A stretch of 6,049 bases of DNA from Aquificota bacterium (GTDB lineage: Bacteria; Aquificota; Aquificia; Aquificales; Hydrogenothermaceae), in NCBI GenBank assembly GCA_013153235.1, contig JAADEU010000052.1, forward strand, positions 1-6,049, given 5' to 3'. The notes under the pieces were generated by a model. It was not told the origin of the DNA and searched no databases. It worked only from the letters and a program-made list of their open reading frames with translations. A program made the position numbers and the translations under genes. This document shows, one piece after another, positions 5,591-6,049 of this stretch (positions are counted from its first letter, which is position 1; the number at the start of each line of letters is the position of its first letter).

Positions 5591-6049
5591 TAACCGTTGT
5601 TGATTACGGAATGGGAAACCTCAGAAGTGTTTCCAAAGCCCTTGAAAAGGTGGGTCTTGATGTCAGGGTCTCCTCAAATCCAGAAGATGTAAAAAACGCA
5701 AAGGCGATAGTTGTTCCCGGTGTTGGAGCTTTTGGGGATGCCATGCATAACCTTGAGAGACTGGGACTTCTTCAGCCTGTTGTAGATTTTATAAAAACTG
5801 GAAAGCCCTACCTCGGGATATGCCTTGGTCTTCAGCTTTTATTTGAGCATGGTTATGAATTTGGTGAGCATGAAGGCTTTGGAGTCTTAAAGGGAAAGGT
5901 TGTAAGGTTTCAGCACAAAGAGGGATACAAGGTTCCCCATATGGGCTGGAATCAGGTATGGATAAAAAAGGAAAATGGTCTGTTCAGTGGAATAAAAGAC
6001 GGTGAGTACTTTTATTTTGTCCATTCGTTTTATGCTGTGCCCTCTGAAG
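5587..6049 (+). CDS. hisH: Imidazole glycerol phosphate synthase, glutaminase subunit HisH (partial, 3' end cut)
   Basis: The frame starts at ATG 5587, overlapping the trpA stop as ATGA, and stays open to the window edge, giving the first 154 residues. HisH is the class I glutamine amidotransferase that releases ammonia from glutamine for HisF, which makes imidazole glycerol phosphate and AICAR in histidine biosynthesis. Seen here are the N-terminal VVDYGMGNLRSV (4-15), the oxyanion-region PGVGAFG (44-50), the nucleophile elbow GICLGLQ with Cys79, the HMGWN motif (118-122) and YFVHSFY (143-149). The catalytic His and Glu near residue 180 lie beyond the window; about 50 residues are missing from a normal length near 200. 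A GAGGGG run (5576-5581) lies five bases before the ATG, inside the last trpA codons. Co-translation with trpA is likely. Confidence 0.94.
   Translation, partial: MITVVDYGMGNLRSVSKALEKVGLDVRVSSNPEDVKNAKAIVVPGVGAFGDAMHNLERLGLLQPVVDFIKTGKPYLGICLGLQLLFEHGYEFGEHEGFGVLKGKVVRFQHKEGYKVPHMGWNQVWIKKENGLFSGIKDGEYFYFVHSFYAVPSE

Noticed and set aside
1..6049. Novel defence, mobile or CRISPR-type system
   Set aside because: All supported genes are housekeeping types except the helicase fragment and the YIP1-type protein. No spaced repeats, transposase, integrase, toxin-antitoxin or defence domain was found.

Overview
The window looks like a chromosomal housekeeping segment from an AT-leaning, probably thermophilic bacterium. 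I infer the phylum Aquificota, with a relative of Persephonella or another Hydrogenothermaceae as best guess. The grounds are Glu/Lys-rich proteins, heavy use of AGA/AGG and ATA codons, and a TrpA that resembles the Aquifex protein as I remember it. No similarity search was run, so the lineage call is tentative.

Layout, all real genes on the + strand. Positions 1-165 hold the C-terminal end of a superfamily 1 Upf1/Dna2-like helicase. A small polytopic YIP1-type membrane protein (137-652) overlaps it by 29 bases and starts at TTG. A gene-free stretch of 308 bases follows (653-960). It contains two extended -10 promoter-like elements, several short palindromes and hairpins, and no convincing coding sequence. 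From 961 to the right edge six genes are packed head to tail: trigger factor (tig), clpP, clpX, engB (ysxC), trpA and the start of hisH, which the window edge cuts. Gaps inside this run are 3, 9, 3 and 40 bases (31 if the less likely GTG start of trpA is used), with a 4-base ATGA overlap at trpA/hisH. No terminator is visible, so one long transcript is plausible.

How the genes work together: tig, clpP and clpX form the classical protein-quality-control cluster. Trigger factor meets nascent chains at the ribosome exit tunnel, ClpX unfolds tagged or native substrates, and ClpP degrades them. EngB is a GTPase for large-subunit ribosome assembly. The last two genes are amino-acid biosynthesis genes separated from their usual trp and his operons. 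TrpA makes indole from indole-3-glycerol phosphate, and HisH supplies ammonia to HisF in histidine/purine biosynthesis.

I found no mobile element, CRISPR array, tRNA, rRNA or recognisable riboswitch, and no sign of a novel multi-gene system. The points most worth a second look are the structured 653-960 leader, the altered PPIase signature and charged tail of trigger factor, and the mixed-function operon.
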